This document shows, piece after piece, positions 22,078 through 33,510 of a stretch of DNA of 64,000 bases. The first letter of the stretch is position 1. Every line of letters starts with the position of its first letter. Below the pieces are notes generated by a model. The model searched no databases, was not told where the DNA came from, and worked only from the letters and a program-made list of their open reading frames with translations. The stretch is from Adiantum capillus-veneris (lineage: Eukaryota; Streptophyta; Polypodiopsida; Polypodiales; Pteridaceae). The stretch is from NCBI GenBank assembly GCA_014529385.2, contig CM043942.1, positions 18,427,991-18,491,990 on the forward strand, in the 5' to 3' direction. The translations under genes and the position numbers were made by a program.

Positions 22078-23051
22078 TTTGGAATTGATGTGCGTGAACT
22101 GATGTGGACGCCATGTGGAGGATTCCAACTTAATGTGTGAAAACTGGTTGCCTAATTTTTGGATGAGACCTTGCTCCCCGCCCAAAAGAAAGAGAAGCAC
22201 AATCCCTGTGACACAGGCTCGAGGCCAGCTTTTGCTTTTCCCTCCACAAATGGTCACCCTCGGCCAACTTCCCTAGGCAGCGACCATCTGCAAAATAGTG
22301 CAGATGGCCACGTCGAGGTAGCGACCATCCATTTGCAGAGGGAAATGCAAAAGATGGCCTTGAGCACGTGTGAGGGGGATAGTGCACCCTCCGCCAACTT
22401 CCCAAGGCAACGGTCATCTGCAAAACAGTGCGCACGAAGAGAAATGACGGGTATTAAACTTTGATTTCCAGCGTCAAAATCGGAGGTGCTACCATGTGCA
22501 CTAAGAGATGGATCCCTCTATGCACGAACAGGATTGGTGTGATTAAAAATGTCCTGCTAATTTACAGTCACACAATATGCAAAAAAAAAAAGGGAATATA
22601 AAGGGGACAACCTCCTTAAAAGTGGAAGAGCTACAAATATCAACATTTTTCCTTGTATTAAGAAACAATCAAGGAAGATAACGAATGAGAATTCACTCCT
22701 TACTTTTCTTTGAGTTTGCTTCATATTTAGGTAAAAACTTTTCAATTTCTTTTCTAGCAAGCTGTAGTGGCATTAAGGGGAAAAGTTTCTTTTATGCTCT
22801 AACACGATTTGCTAATCACATGAGCACGGCTGACCGGCTTCAAAGAGAGCGAGGGCCCTTTGCCCTTTGTCCTAGCAGGCGGGACGTTCGATTCGCAGAG
22901 ACTCTCTCGCAGGAAGCTATACCATGGCCTCTGCCACAATAAGCTCTGCAGCGAGTTATTCATTGCTACTCGAGCACTGGGTGGCCCTCCCCATGTGCAG
23001 CTTGTCTCCGGGAGGGTTGGGTGGGCGTTATCTTCCTGAGCAATTTTCCAA
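22078..23051. other. region 5' of the PPR gene
   Basis: No gene recognised. 22200-22440 contains related short stretches such as CGACCATCTGCAAAATAGTGCAGATGGCC (hairpin-forming) and two CCAACTTCCC.AGGCA segments. The last few hundred bases would include the PPR promoter and leader. Confidence 0.4.
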
Positions 23052-24938
23052 ATGGATTTGGGGTTGATGACAACGAGCATGGCAGGGTGCGAGGACTTGG
23101 AGTTATCGTGGAAGGAATTCTTCAGGGATTCCTCCAAATGGTGGGACCAGCCTGGCAGCAAGCAATGCCCTGGGCAATCGGGCTTCAGGCACGCAGCTAC
23201 CAAAGGGCCTTTGTGGATGGATAGCTGTGGGGTCTCAGAAGAGCTCAGATGGCGCAGATTTGCAGTAGAGCATCGAGGTGATGAAACGGAAGATGCTCTT
23301 TCGCCCTCACTCATATGGGCATGCTGTAAGAATAAGGATCTGTACAGAGGCACCAGAATACATAACGAGCTTCAAAAAAGGGGTTTAGGTGAGAAGCTGT
23401 ATTCCAATGCTTTAGTTACTATGTATGCTCAATGTGGTGAGCTTCAGAAAGCACAAGCCTTACTTGACACACATAAGAGCAGCAGTGTTATCCCATGGAC
23501 TGCTTTGATAGCCAGCTATGGCCGGCAGGGGAAAGGCAAGGATGCTTTAGAGTGTTATAAACAAATGCAGCTTGCAGGTGTTCCTCCAAATGAGGTGACC
23601 TATGCTTGTGTCCTGAAAGCGTGTGCTGTGACTAGAGACATTGACAAGGGGAAGGAAATCCATGAGAGGATTTCAATGCAAGGGTTGTTGGAGCATAATA
23701 CTATACTTGGTGGTGCTCTTGTGGACATGTATGCCAAGTGTGGTGCTCTTTGCCAGGCGCAAAGCATCCTAGAGGAACTCCCTTCTCGCAACATTGTCTC
23801 TTGGAGTGCGTTAATCATTGGTTATGCTCGAATGGGGCAAGGGCAACAAGCTCTAGACTGTTTTGAATTGATGCAGCGTGAGGGCATCATTCCTGATGCT
23901 GTGACTTATGCATGCATCTTGAAAGCATGTGCATCGATCGGAGCCATTAACATGGGAAAGCAAGTCCATGGTGAAGTTTTGAGGCAGGGTTTCTTGGAGC
24001 ATGATATAGTACTCGGTAATGCTCTAGTAGACATGTATGCCAAGTGTGGTGTTCTTTCTCAAGCGCGAAATGTCCTAGAGAAGCTTCCCTCTCGCAATGT
24101 TGCCTCTTGGAATGCTTTGATTGCAGGTTATGCTCAAACTGGGCAAGGCCAATCGGCACTAGAATCTTTCCAACAGATGCAGCATGAGGGCATTCTTCCA
24201 GATGCAGTGACCTACCTGTGTGTCGTCAAAGCGTGTGCTGTGATTGGAGCCATTGAGAAGGGAAAAGAAATCCATGATGAAATTTCGAGGCAGAGTTTGC
24301 TGAAGCATAATGTACTACTGGGTAATGCTCTGGTGGACATGTATGCCAAGTGCGGTGACCTCCTTCAGGCTCGAACTGTCCTAGAGAAGCTCCCTTCTCG
24401 CAACGTCGTCTCTTGGAATGCTTTGATTACAGGATATGCTCAAAATGGGCAAAGCCAGCAGGCTCTGCAATGTTTTGGACGAATGCAGAAGGAGGGCATT
24501 CTTCCAGATGTGGTGACATTCATGTGCCTTCTGAATTTGTGTTGCCATCTCGGGCTAGTGGAAAAGGGCCAAGAACTGTTTGATAGTATGGAAGCCGTAT
24601 ATGGTTTACAGCCTGATGTAGACTGTTTCACTTGCATGGCTGATCTTCTTGGACGTGCAGGGCACCTAGGAAGGGCAGTTGAACTTATTCAAGGGATGCC
24701 TTTCTCGGCGAACTCTTCCATTTGGCATTGCCTTTTGGGTGCTTGCCAGAGATGGGTAGATGTCAATGTGGGGACTTGGGCATTTCAACAGGCGATAGAG
24801 TTAGATAAATGCGATGGGGCAGCTTATGTTTTAGCGGTGAACATATTTGCAGCAGCTGGCATGCTAGAGAAGGTGAAAGAGATTGAAGCTATGAGGATAA
24901 AGAACAAGGCATGGAAACTGCCAGGGTGTAGTTCATGA
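23052..24938 (+). CDS. PLS-class pentatricopeptide repeat protein with E-type end
   Basis: An intact 628-residue frame, with an in-frame TGA upstream of the ATG fixing the start region. From about residue 95 it is a run of PPR motifs (SNALVTMYAQCGELQKAQ, ALVDMYAKCGALCQAQ, NVVSWNALITGYAQNGQ and others) in the P-L-S order. The tail ends ...KNKAWKLPGCSS, an E-type end without a DYW deaminase. Such proteins bind single-stranded organellar RNA one base per repeat; E-type members act in C-to-U editing with partner deaminases. Residues about 15-60 (LSWKEFF..SSKWWDQ...LWMDS) resemble the PDF motif of organellar single-strand DNA-binding (OSB) proteins. No clear targeting peptide is visible, so an upstream exon is possible. 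The minus-strand remnant at 31090-33240 is a related decayed gene. Confidence 0.93.
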   Translation: MDLGLMTTSMAGCEDLELSWKEFFRDSSKWWDQPGSKQCPGQSGFRHAATKGPLWMDSCGVSEELRWRRFAVEHRGDETEDALSPSLIWACCKNKDLYRGTRIHNELQKRGLGEKLYSNALVTMYAQCGELQKAQALLDTHKSSSVIPWTALIASYGRQGKGKDALECYKQMQLAGVPPNEVTYACVLKACAVTRDIDKGKEIHERISMQGLLEHNTILGGALVDMYAKCGALCQAQSILEELPSRNIVSWSALIIGYARMGQGQQALDCFELMQREGIIPDAVTYACILKACASIGAINMGKQVHGEVLRQGFLEHDIVLGNALVDMYAKCGVLSQARNVLEKLPSRNVASWNALIAGYAQTGQGQSALESFQQMQHEGILPDAVTYLCVVKACAVIGAIEKGKEIHDEISRQSLLKHNVLLGNALVDMYAKCGDLLQARTVLEKLPSRNVVSWNALITGYAQNGQSQQALQCFGRMQKEGILPDVVTFMCLLNLCCHLGLVEKGQELFDSMEAVYGLQPDVDCFTCMADLLGRAGHLGRAVELIQGMPFSANSSIWHCLLGACQRWVDVNVGTWAFQQAIELDKCDGAAYVLAVNIFAAAGMLEKVKEIEAMRIKNKAWKLPGCSS

Positions 24939-26008
24939 AATGAAGGGTGCATTGCTTCTCAATTGGTGAGCAAATCACACACAGATCAAAGAGACAAAGA
25001 TATAAACACAAAAGTGTCATCATTTTGAAGATGAAAAGCTTCAATATAGTGGCTTCTCAAATCACATGCTGCAGCAGCGTCAAATTATGACCATATGATT
25101 CCTGCTTTCATTTGAAGACTCTTGAAATATTGTGTTATGCGGGTATTATCCATCTCTGGATGCACATATTATCTCTTTGAAAGATGTGTGCAGAATGTTT
25201 CCCGTACACATAGATCGCATCTTTTTAGAGGAGGCATGTTAGGGTGCCTTTAGTGGAGTGCACTTGGGTCTTTACCCTTGATTCTCTAAGAAGTTTTTGA
25301 GTCATTCTGGAAAACTAATGTGTCCACGTGTGCCCAGTGGGAGGAGTATAAACCTTGGGGCAGCATTACGAGTAATGATGCTATTCTAGGCAGGTTGTCA
25401 ACTTTACAGTATCTCTGCTTGATCTGCTCAGGCTGGTTACACATTCAGTAGCGCCCGCTATTCTTCCCCTTGAGCAACCAATCAAAAGCTTACACAAAAG
25501 AAACGGCGAGCAGCTGTATTACACATTGCCATATCTGTGACCTCGCCATTTCCTTGCTGGCATTCCACATCAGCGCCAAATCTTGAAAGTTTTGGACGGG
25601 GAGGTGAGGCTACCCAAATATGGCGCTGCCTCCGCCATTCTGTAACAGCTAATCAGTGAGGAAAGTCGGTTGCTGTTCAAGGCCGAAGGAGCTTAGGCAG
25701 CGCAACGAACAGCTTGAGGCAGCGCTGGCAATGGCGAAGGCATGGAGGGGCTGTGTGCAGCACGACCATGGGGCAGAGGATGAGTGTTGATGACGGCAGA
25801 TCTGCTCCTAGCTTTTGTAGCATCACCCATTTTTTGTAACTTTGGTAGTTTCCCCCCTTAGGTTTGAGGTTTGTGGTTGTTGAAGATCTCAAGGGTTTTT
25901 TCACTATGCCTACACGCTGATGTAATGCCTTTGGGCTTGTAATTTGATTATGTAATACGAAAGGGTACCGCTCCCCCTTCTTTTGAGAAGAAGAAAAAGA
26001 AGAAGAAG
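24939..26008. other. region 3' of the PPR gene, no gene seen
   Basis: Mixed-composition sequence. A TGTTAGGG...TTCA segment at about 25229-25449 with a TATAAA has the look of a solo LTR but lacks a visible target duplication. The 25970-26008 end is purine-rich (GAAGAAGAAAAAG) and probably is the SINE tail. Confidence 0.4.
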
Positions 26009-26131
26009 AGGATTTTAACATCGTAGGAAACTATCCCAAGAGACCTTAAAGATCTATCTGGCGAGAGTTGAACTTAAGACCTCTTATTCAAGAGGGAAAT
26101 GGCATAACCAATCTACCACACTTGGGTGATA
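26009..26131 (-). mobile_element. SINE-like repeat, copy 1 (tRNA-derived head)
   Basis: On the minus strand the unit starts CACCCAAGTGTGGTAGATTGG and contains GTTCAACTC, which fits the tRNA B-box consensus; TGGTAGATTGG approximates the A box. A pyrimidine-rich tail (CTCTTCTTCTT) follows. A second copy lies at 26280-26403. The cloverleaf is not intact, so this is a tRNA-derived SINE rather than a tRNA gene. Confidence 0.6.
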
Positions 26132-26275
26132 GAAAGGTTATACTGTTTTCCTCTTTTTATTAACACACTCACACACCCACACACACGCATACACTTGGGT
26201 GATAGAAAGGTTATACTGTTTTCCTCTTTTTATTAACACACTCACACACCCACACACACGCACACACACACGGGA
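26115..26275 (+). repeat. tandem duplication with CA repeats between the SINEs
   Basis: CTTGGGTGATAGAAAGGTTA followed by a CACACACCCACACA run occurs twice with period about 73. Confidence 0.85.
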
Positions 26276-26279
26276 AGAA

Positions 26280-26403
26280 GAGGATTTTAACGTCGTAGGA
26301 AACTATCCCAAGAGACCTTAAAGATCTATCCGAAGAGAGTTGAGCTTGAGACATGTTATTCAAGAGGGAAATGGCATAACCAATTTACCACACTTGGGTG
26401 ATA
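26280..26403 (-). mobile_element. SINE-like repeat, copy 2
   Basis: Matches 26009-26131 over its whole length with about ten changes, in the same orientation, including the TGGTAAATTGG head. Both copies end in CACTTGGGTGATAG, shared with the intervening tandem repeat, which suggests local duplication. Confidence 0.6.
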
Positions 26404-26869
26404 GAGAAAAATGAAATGCGTCTTCAAAAGGCCAAAATGACCTATGAGACCAAAAGGTTACATGTGGTGAATCTAATACCAGGTCTGGGTACAAAAAGTA
26501 CAAAGAATTGAAAAGAAAAGAAACTAGTGGGTAGGGGTGGGGTGAAAGCTGATATAAAGGGATATAGGAAATACAAAGGGTGAGCTGATACAATGAAGCT
26601 CTTTGTCAGTCGAGGTATCATATAAATATACATCAGTATCCGGGACGGCTCCTATGTCGCGCCAGTATGGTATGGATCCTTTGTCGCCATCTGCGTCGAT
26701 ATCGAGAGGGTCCCCTCATCCGTGGGCGATGGGACCGTCCCAACTCTATCGTCCGATCAAGCAGTATGCCTCTGGTGCCTCTGGTGTTGTTATGCAGTGG
26801 GGGCTGCTTGAACTCCTCTGTCCGTGATGACTGAAAGAAATCTGTAATCTTTCGCTGTTGTTGGATCTC

Positions 26870-28535
26870 TCACATTGTGTCTCTCTTCAAGAGGACCTCT
26901 CTGTGTTTGCGAATCTCCAGTAAGTATAATCCGAGGCATCTCTGATCCTCTAGAAAGTGGCCCAAAACCCTCTCTAAATAGACAGTGAAAGCAGCCTCGT
27001 ATCTCATAGTATATTGCAGTGACATATGTAATGTAGCTCTGTCTCTGGCTCTATTTGGCACACCTGACAAATCTTGGACTCAGCGGGTACTCCTCTAAAT
27101 ATGCCTGTCTCAATCTCTAGTTGATGTGAGGATGGGCATATCTGACCAATAGCACATCGTATCCCGTGGGATAGATGAGTTTCCATGTATCCTGGTTTGA
27201 TCACAAAACCATCTTCCGTGAGTTGGAGAAGATGCTCTCTATAGAAAGTCATCTTCGTACCTAGCTCATGTGTAGGTTGTATCCATGTCCTCTTCGTATC
27301 CAACTGAATCAGGTCCTGTTTGATGAGCTTGGAAATCTCTGCCCTAGTGAGGGAGATGGAGGGTGCATCCAAGAGTACTGAAATGGGGGTAGCCGGTCCA
27401 TACTAAAGCCATGTAACTGAAACCAAGATGCCATCTCTGCATACCAACATGATCTAATCTCCCTACAATGCTAGCTGTCACGAAGACTCTAGTGCTAATC
27501 GAGCATATCTGCCTCTAGGGAGAGCCCAAGTGCTATGCATAAATGAAACTGATCGAGTGAGTGTCTCCATTACCAATAGAGTAGCGAGCTCCGCCCTAAC
27601 AACGTCATGTGGTACTGAGGCCTTGGATCTAATCACCCGAGAAATCATAGACCACAAGGGCTTCTCCATACATCTCCGTCCATCAGTACTGCCAGCTCTG
27701 CCACGATGATCAACTGAGGAGCCCCATATCTCCACTCCGTACAGCATGGCCGAAGTGATCAAAGTGTCAAAGAGCCAAAGCTTTGTCCGACGTTCCTGGA
27801 ATTGAACCCACGAACATATCCTCTCAAAGTCTCCCCAGTGTTGCATAGGCTCTGGTAAATCGCGTATCTGCTGCACGCCTCAAGGAAAATACTGGACCAC
27901 TGAAAACCGCCCCAAGATAAGTCTATGTATCTACAAACTCCACAGTCTCTTGACCATATGTAAAAGTGGGGGCGGACCTCCTTACCCACCGTGCTGTGGT
28001 GTTAAACACCATTACCTTGGTCTTACCAAGGTTCACAGACAATCCACTGTTCCATGCAAATACATACAATGTATCCAAATGACGCTGCATCCCCTCTGGA
28101 GAATCGGAGATCAGCACAATATCATCAACATATAATAGCAACGGAATCCATGTCCCTGTAAGCTGAGTACCTTTATCACCCTCTATATGTACATAATCTG
28201 AAAACTCATCTACATATATCCCAAAGAGAGTTGGAGGTAGGGGACAACCTTGGCTTCACCCCAATGGTGGAGTGAACCATGTCGGACATGCCCTGAGTAG
28301 TGCGCACCTGTTCTACCACTGTCCTGTATAAAGCTAAGATCCCCCTGATCAGCTCTGTGGGCACCCCCATGTCTTGCAATCTGCGTATGAGTCTGGCTCG
28401 TGGCACTGTATCAAAGGCTTTGTGGAAATCCACAAAGCTAAAATATATCCTCCTGCCATGGTGTCTACCCTCCTCAATAATGGCTCTGAGTGTCAAAATC
28501 TGGTCAAAAGTGGAGAAACCTCTCTTGAGCAGCAA
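26870..28535 (-). pseudogene. LINE reverse transcriptase, non-L1 type, 5'-truncated
   Basis: The minus strand reads, in order and in several frames: FSFVDFHKAFDTVPRARLI (RT block with catalytic Asp, about 28430), LLYVDDIVLISDSPEGMQRH (active-site YVDD, about 28130), a thumb/connection region (27989-27478) and a C-terminal Cys/His motif KICQVCQIEPETELHYICHC (about 27070). VDFHKAFDTVPR is unlike the KAYDRVEW form of plant L1 elements and closer to CR1/L2/jockey/Deu-type RTs. No endonuclease is present; the copy begins near 28560. At least three frameshifts. Confidence 0.85.
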
Positions 28536-28588
28536 TCTGATAGGAACTCCTCTCTAAGCGCGTGCAAGGCCTGCGTCTCCATAGCCCT

Positions 28589-28730
28589 GCGCGTCTGCTG
28601 TCAACAGCCCTTCAGCTTGCCATTTTCAACAGAGAGGCTACAGGCCTCTTGTTTGCTGCCCACACCCACGCTGCAGAATGTCTGCTAGTTGTGCGCGTCT
28701 GCTGTCAACAGCCCTTCAGCTTGCCATTTT

Positions 28731-28735
<5 letters not shown>
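28589..28735 (+). repeat. 41 bp direct repeat (period 106)
   Basis: GCGCGTCTGCTGTCAACAGC and the following CCTTCAGCTTGCCATTTTCAA occur at about 28589 and 28695, the second running straight into the GA microsatellite. Confidence 0.88.

Positions 28736-28782
<47 letters not shown>
28733..28782 (+). repeat. (GA)n microsatellite
   Basis: About 50 bases of uninterrupted AG dinucleotides. Confidence 0.95.
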
Positions 28783-28784
<2 letters not shown>

Positions 28785-28812
28785 GGTGGTGAAGTGTTGT
28801 TGAGCTTGCCTG

Positions 28813-29100
28813 TTGGGCCGTAAGTTTGATGTGGATCTGTCTGCACCAAAGGATGTCGAAGATCTTTTCAAGAAGTATTCAGAGTATGAGGTCACAAGAG
28901 CAGAGCACTTAAAAAAACTCCTATGTGAAGTGCCAGGGGAGAAAAAATCAGAGGCTGAAGCTGAAGCCATCATGACCAGATTCTTAAGCGAAAAGGGCAC
29001 CGTTTGGGACAAGCTAATTAGGCCCAAGTTCCGTCTGGACATACTTCTTGCCTACCTTTTCAGCAAGCGGTCGATTTTGAGGTACTTAAATCTGAGCATT
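28813..29100 (+). pseudogene. fragment resembling the N-terminal EF-hand region of plant phosphoinositide phospholipase C
   Basis: The translation (SAPKDVEDLFKKYSEYE, TRAEHLKKLLCEVPGEK, AEAEAIMTRF, then LDILLAYLFS) follows the pattern of the plant PI-PLC N terminus, in which a helical EF-like module with AEHL..FL.EVQGE precedes FF.YLFS and the catalytic X domain. No X or Y catalytic box follows; sequence after 29080 is unrelated in the same frame. It lacks an ATG in context. Either a lone exon or a gene fragment carried by a transposon. The family call comes from pattern memory and needs a search. Confidence 0.5.
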
Positions 29101-29219
29101 GTCTTCTTGGAAATGCGGGCTATGGTTATCTTGTACTTCATACCTTTTCAGTGGCTGTATCTGTCAAAGATGCCATTAATTCTCTTGTTTTTGATCATGA
29201 GCATGTGATTGATTGCTTA

Positions 29220-31080
29220 AAAATATTTTTTGAGCAGCTCTTGATACATAACTCTATAGAATAATCACATCCACCAGAATTATTGCTCACATATCTGCAA
29301 CTATGCCACTTTGCGTTAGCAAAATCCGCAAGGGTTATGACATTGGGGATAGAACACTGCCACTTTGAGTGTCGGTAGGCATGATTGAGCTTTATTGTTG
29401 AATGTGAATGCACCTAGATGAAGTTGAGCTGTGGTTCATCGGTCATTTGAGAGCTCTGCATGTTACTTTCCTACATAGAATTGGGCATGTGATGAAAGTA
29501 CAGCATTGATAGAGGAGGGCATAGCTACATCAACATGGATGGGAAAAAGAATGCGCAAAGGTACAAAGCAGGAAATGGGGTAAATAATGCGCATAATAAA
29601 ATACTAGAAGCCTTTTTGACTTTACTGACCAGCAATGATTGCATTTAAGCAACTCTTGTGCATGAGAGACTCAGAGAGTTTGTCAGGCAGGTGAATACGC
29701 AGGCCAAAGAGCCCTTGAGGAAATCTTAAGCTTCTCCGGAAGCAGGGATAATGTATCTGTAGTGGGCACCACGTGCCAACTGAAAGAACATAACTGGAAT
29801 AGACTTTAGCACGTCAACACAACTTTAGCATTCTCTCCAATCTGCAATTGTTGAATTGAGGCCCGAGGGGAAGGCTCTTATTTCAAGGCCACTGGCCAAA
29901 AGCGTTAAGACACAAAAAGCTGGCACTGCTTCAAAAACAATTGCAAAAAGTTAGGCGACCAAAAACACCTTTCAGTTTGGCGCACAATTTGTCACATAAA
30001 CAAAATGTCAATCCGATTATTTAGCGGACACTGCCTTCATGCACGTGCCAATGACCATCCATAGTAGAGAGAGTAGCTTCTCTAGCATGCATTACCCCAT
30101 ACAGTCCCACAATCAGATTTCTATCTAGCCATCTCATCCTCGTTAGATTTTTCGATATCCGAGCTTAGCAATGCTAGCCATCACACCCAGATCGTACTCA
30201 TCCTTTACAACTGCCTTGATACATTAAGGCCACATACTTGGCTATCTCATCCAAGTTGGGACTGCATCAGATTCATTTGCTTCACAAAATGCCATGCAAA
30301 TGACACAGATGTAGTAACAAAACATAAAGACATAAACTGGACGACTCTCAGATTATACTCTGCCTAAGCAGAGTTAAATTCCAATTACAACCAAACAATT
30401 CCCTTACTGCAGCCGTTGCCATTCAAAGGCTTCTATTTACAACTAAACGATGCTCAGACTATAGCTTGCCCCGTCTAGAGGTTCCACGTACAACTGAACG
30501 ATCCCCAAAGTGGAGTTAGCATTGTTTAGAGGCTTCCATTGATCCCCAAACCATAGTTTGCGCTGTTTAGAGATTCATCAAACAACATTGAAATCAACAT
30601 TACAACCAAAATTAAACAAGTTTAATCGGCACCAAAACAAGTTCAAAGAAGATATAATCTATTTCAAACAATTCCCAAGCAATATTCTCAAAAAGCAATA
30701 TAATCTGTTGGAAGGACTTTCTTATTTCAAAAATCTTGCAAATGCACGAGGGAGAACTCATTACCGTTGATATACGTTGGCTTGTGATATTCTAATTGTC
30801 ACACCATGGTCCACACTCAATGTGTCCCTTCGTTCAACATCTAAGAATTTCTTCAATCCTTATTACGTTCATCTACAATCTTTTTAATAAACCTGATGTG
30901 GATCGACTGTCAAATGTTCCTTTCTTTGTTCCACCACCAAGTCGCTAGTATTTGCATTGATGATATACTGTGTTCCTTAACAAATGAGATGGTCCTCTCT
31001 TATTCTTGCATGGGATATTTCCAAGGAAGATTTAGATTCTTTGGGATGAAACAAGCATGTCTTTTGTTGTTGCTTTTGCA
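29220..31080. other. long stretch without a gene
   Basis: No coding signal of note. 30340-30580 holds four degenerate units containing TTTAGAG.TTCCA and ACAACT.AACGAT, spaced roughly 60 bases, the remains of a minisatellite. Confidence 0.5.
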
Positions 31081-31089
31081 ATCCTCTCC

Positions 31090-32643
31090 TCTCTTTGGGT
31101 GAAGCTGCAAAGAATCCTAGGGCCATAGTCGATTCGCATCTGTTGAAAACAGCTTAGAGATTTCTGGCCCTACTCCTATTGTGCGTATCCCGCAATCAAT
31201 ACATTCCAAGAGACTATTTGTGCTTTCTCAAGTGCACCACATTTGGCATACACATCGACCAAGGCAGTGCCGAGCACGACATCTCTTTTCAATGGCATCC
31301 AAGTAACAAGATCATCGTGAATTTTGTGTCCATATTAGCATCTTGCGTAGAGCCACATGCCTTTAAGATATAAACATAGGTGATTGCGTCTGGAGAGAGC
31401 CCTCGCTAACGCGTCTGCTGAAAACATCGCACAGTTTCCTAGCCCTGTCCTTGTTGGGCATATCCTGCAACCAGTGCATTCCACAAGACAACATTCTGCA
31501 CAGTAAGATTGTCAAAGACTTGTTGCGCATAGACAGGTGATTGCATTTGGGAAGCTGCCCTCTCTTTGTATTTGCTGAAAATAGCCCAGCTCTTCTTGGC
31601 CCTGCCTCTGTTGGTGGGCATATCCCACGATCAGAGCATTCCAAGAGATGGCATTCCAGACAGGAAGCTCATCGAGTATTTTTTGTGCTTTATGAAGTGT
31701 ACCGCATTTGGCATACATGTCGAGCAAGGTAGTGCCCAGCACTACGTTTTTTGTCAAGGGCTAACGATACCAGCATGGATCCTACTGCTTTGGTACAAAA
31801 CCTTCTTCTTAGCACAGTCTTTAAGTAAGCTCACAAAAGAAAGACTCATTCTGTTGCTCTCCATTTTTGCTTTTGTAGCCTTTATTGCTAATTGCTTGGC
31901 GGTGTTGCGAGAGAAAACGGATGTGTGTGGACCAAGGCATTACCAAGCACGATATTTTTTGCAAGAGCCCTTCGTTGACAATATTTAAGCCCATATCATC
32001 ATGTTGGATAGTGCTACATGCCTTCAAGGTGCATGCAAAGGTGATTGCATCTAGACAGAGACCCACACTTTGCATCTGCTGAAAACGGCCTAGAGCTTTC
32101 TCACCCTGCTCCTCTTGTGCATCCAAGAGACGCGGCTCTGAACAGTAAGCTCCTCAAGCACTTTTTGTGCTTTGTCAAGTGCACCACATTTGGCATACAT
32201 GTCAAGGAAGTGTCAAGTACCTCATTTTCTTCCGACAGCCCCTAGCTAACAATATCATCGTGAATTCTTTTGCCCATATCAGCATCTTGCATAATTCCAC
32301 ATGCCTTCAAGATACAAGCATAGGTGATTGCATTTGGAGAGCTACCCTCTCTCTGCATCTGCTGAAAATAGCCCATCGCTCTTCCTAGGTGTGCCTCTGT
32401 TCGGCATATCCCGTGATTAGAGCATTCCAAGAGACAGGCTTGTCAAGCACTTTTTGTGCTTTTTATGAAGTACACCACATTTGGCATACATGTCGAGCAA
32501 GGAAGTGCCAACCACGACGTTTTTTGTCAACATCTCCTGACTAACAAGATCAACATGAACTCTTTTGCCCATACCAACATCTTGCAAAAGTAGGATGTCT
32601 CCAACACGTTATCATGGATAATAGCTACCATCCATTCTGGTAG

Positions 32644-32682
<39 letters not shown>

Positions 32683-33240
32683 TGGCAAGAAACCCTCACT
32701 TCGCATCTAGTTAAAATAGCAAAGAAATTCCTTGGTTAGTCTTGATGGGCATGGGCATATTCTTCCATGAGAGTGCTTCAAGGATCTCATTTGGCAAGAA
32801 ACCCAACGCTCTTCCTGGGTCTGCCTCTGTTGGGCATATCCCGTGATCAGAGCGTTCCAAGAGACAGGCTTGTCGAGCACTTTTTGTGCTTTTTATGAAG
32901 TACACCGCATTTAGCATATATGTCGAGCAAGGAAGTGCCAACCACGACGTTTTGTCAACATCCCCTGACTAACAAGATCAACATGAACTCTTTTGCCCAT
33001 ACCAACATCTTGCAAAAGTAGGATGTCTCCAGCACGTTATTAGATGCCATCTATTCTGGTAGCCTCTCTCTCTCTCTCTCTCTCATCTGGCAAGAAACCC
33101 TCACTTCACATCTAGTTAAAATAGCAAAGAAATTCCCTGGTTAGTCTTGATGGGCATGGGCATATCCTCCCAAGAGTGTTTCAAGGATCTCATTTGGCAA
33201 GAAACCCTCACTTCGCATTTGTTTGAAATAGCCGCCACGT
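31090..33240 (-). pseudogene. decayed PPR gene
   Basis: Short minus-strand frames give PPR pieces: FQQMQREGSSPNAITYACIL and KACGIMQDADMGKRIHDDIV (about 32370-32250), LGRFQQMQSVGLCLDAITFA (about 32080), LLDMYAKCGTLHKAQKILDE (about 31720), NAISWNALIVGYAHQ (about 31640) and NVVLWNALVAGYAQQGQG (about 31500). They are similar to the intact PPR protein at 23052-24938. Every few dozen codons there is a frameshift or stop, and the 5' half carries a tandem duplication. Clearly non-functional. Confidence 0.85.
32413..33210 (+). repeat. tandem duplication of about 400-430 bp inside the PPR remnant
   Basis: GAGCATTCCAAGAGACAGGC at 32420 recurs (one change) at 32848, and the similarity extends through CT microsatellites (32645-32679 and 33064-33084) to CAAGGATCTCATTTGGCAAG at 32779 and 33182. 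The two units differ mostly in CT-repeat length. Confidence 0.9.
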
Positions 33241-33510
33241 TCTCTGCGTCTAAAGAGCAGCATAGTTTGACATTGACTACAACTCCATTAACCTCCTCTG
33301 ACGTCTTCTCTGGCTGGGAAACTTCAAAGCCAAGAAGGAGCTGGAGATGGCTATGGCCATGGATTGATTGAACATTATGAGCTAAGTCTTTAGGCTTTCA
33401 GTATTGCGCTCTACATCTACAAGCTTTTCGGCCACCCAGTCCATGGCAAGCCTGAGCTCCACAACCTCCACCATTGTAGCATCTCACTTCATGTTTGCTA
33501 AAACCTGCTC

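Noticed and set aside
25229-25449. Possible solo LTR (TGTTAGGG...TTCA with a TATAAA box)
   Set aside because: No matching target duplication and no second copy in the window; kept only as a remark.
26009-26131. A tRNA gene on the minus strand
   Set aside because: Box-like motifs exist but the acceptor and anticodon stems do not pair; repetition and a pyrimidine tail fit a SINE.
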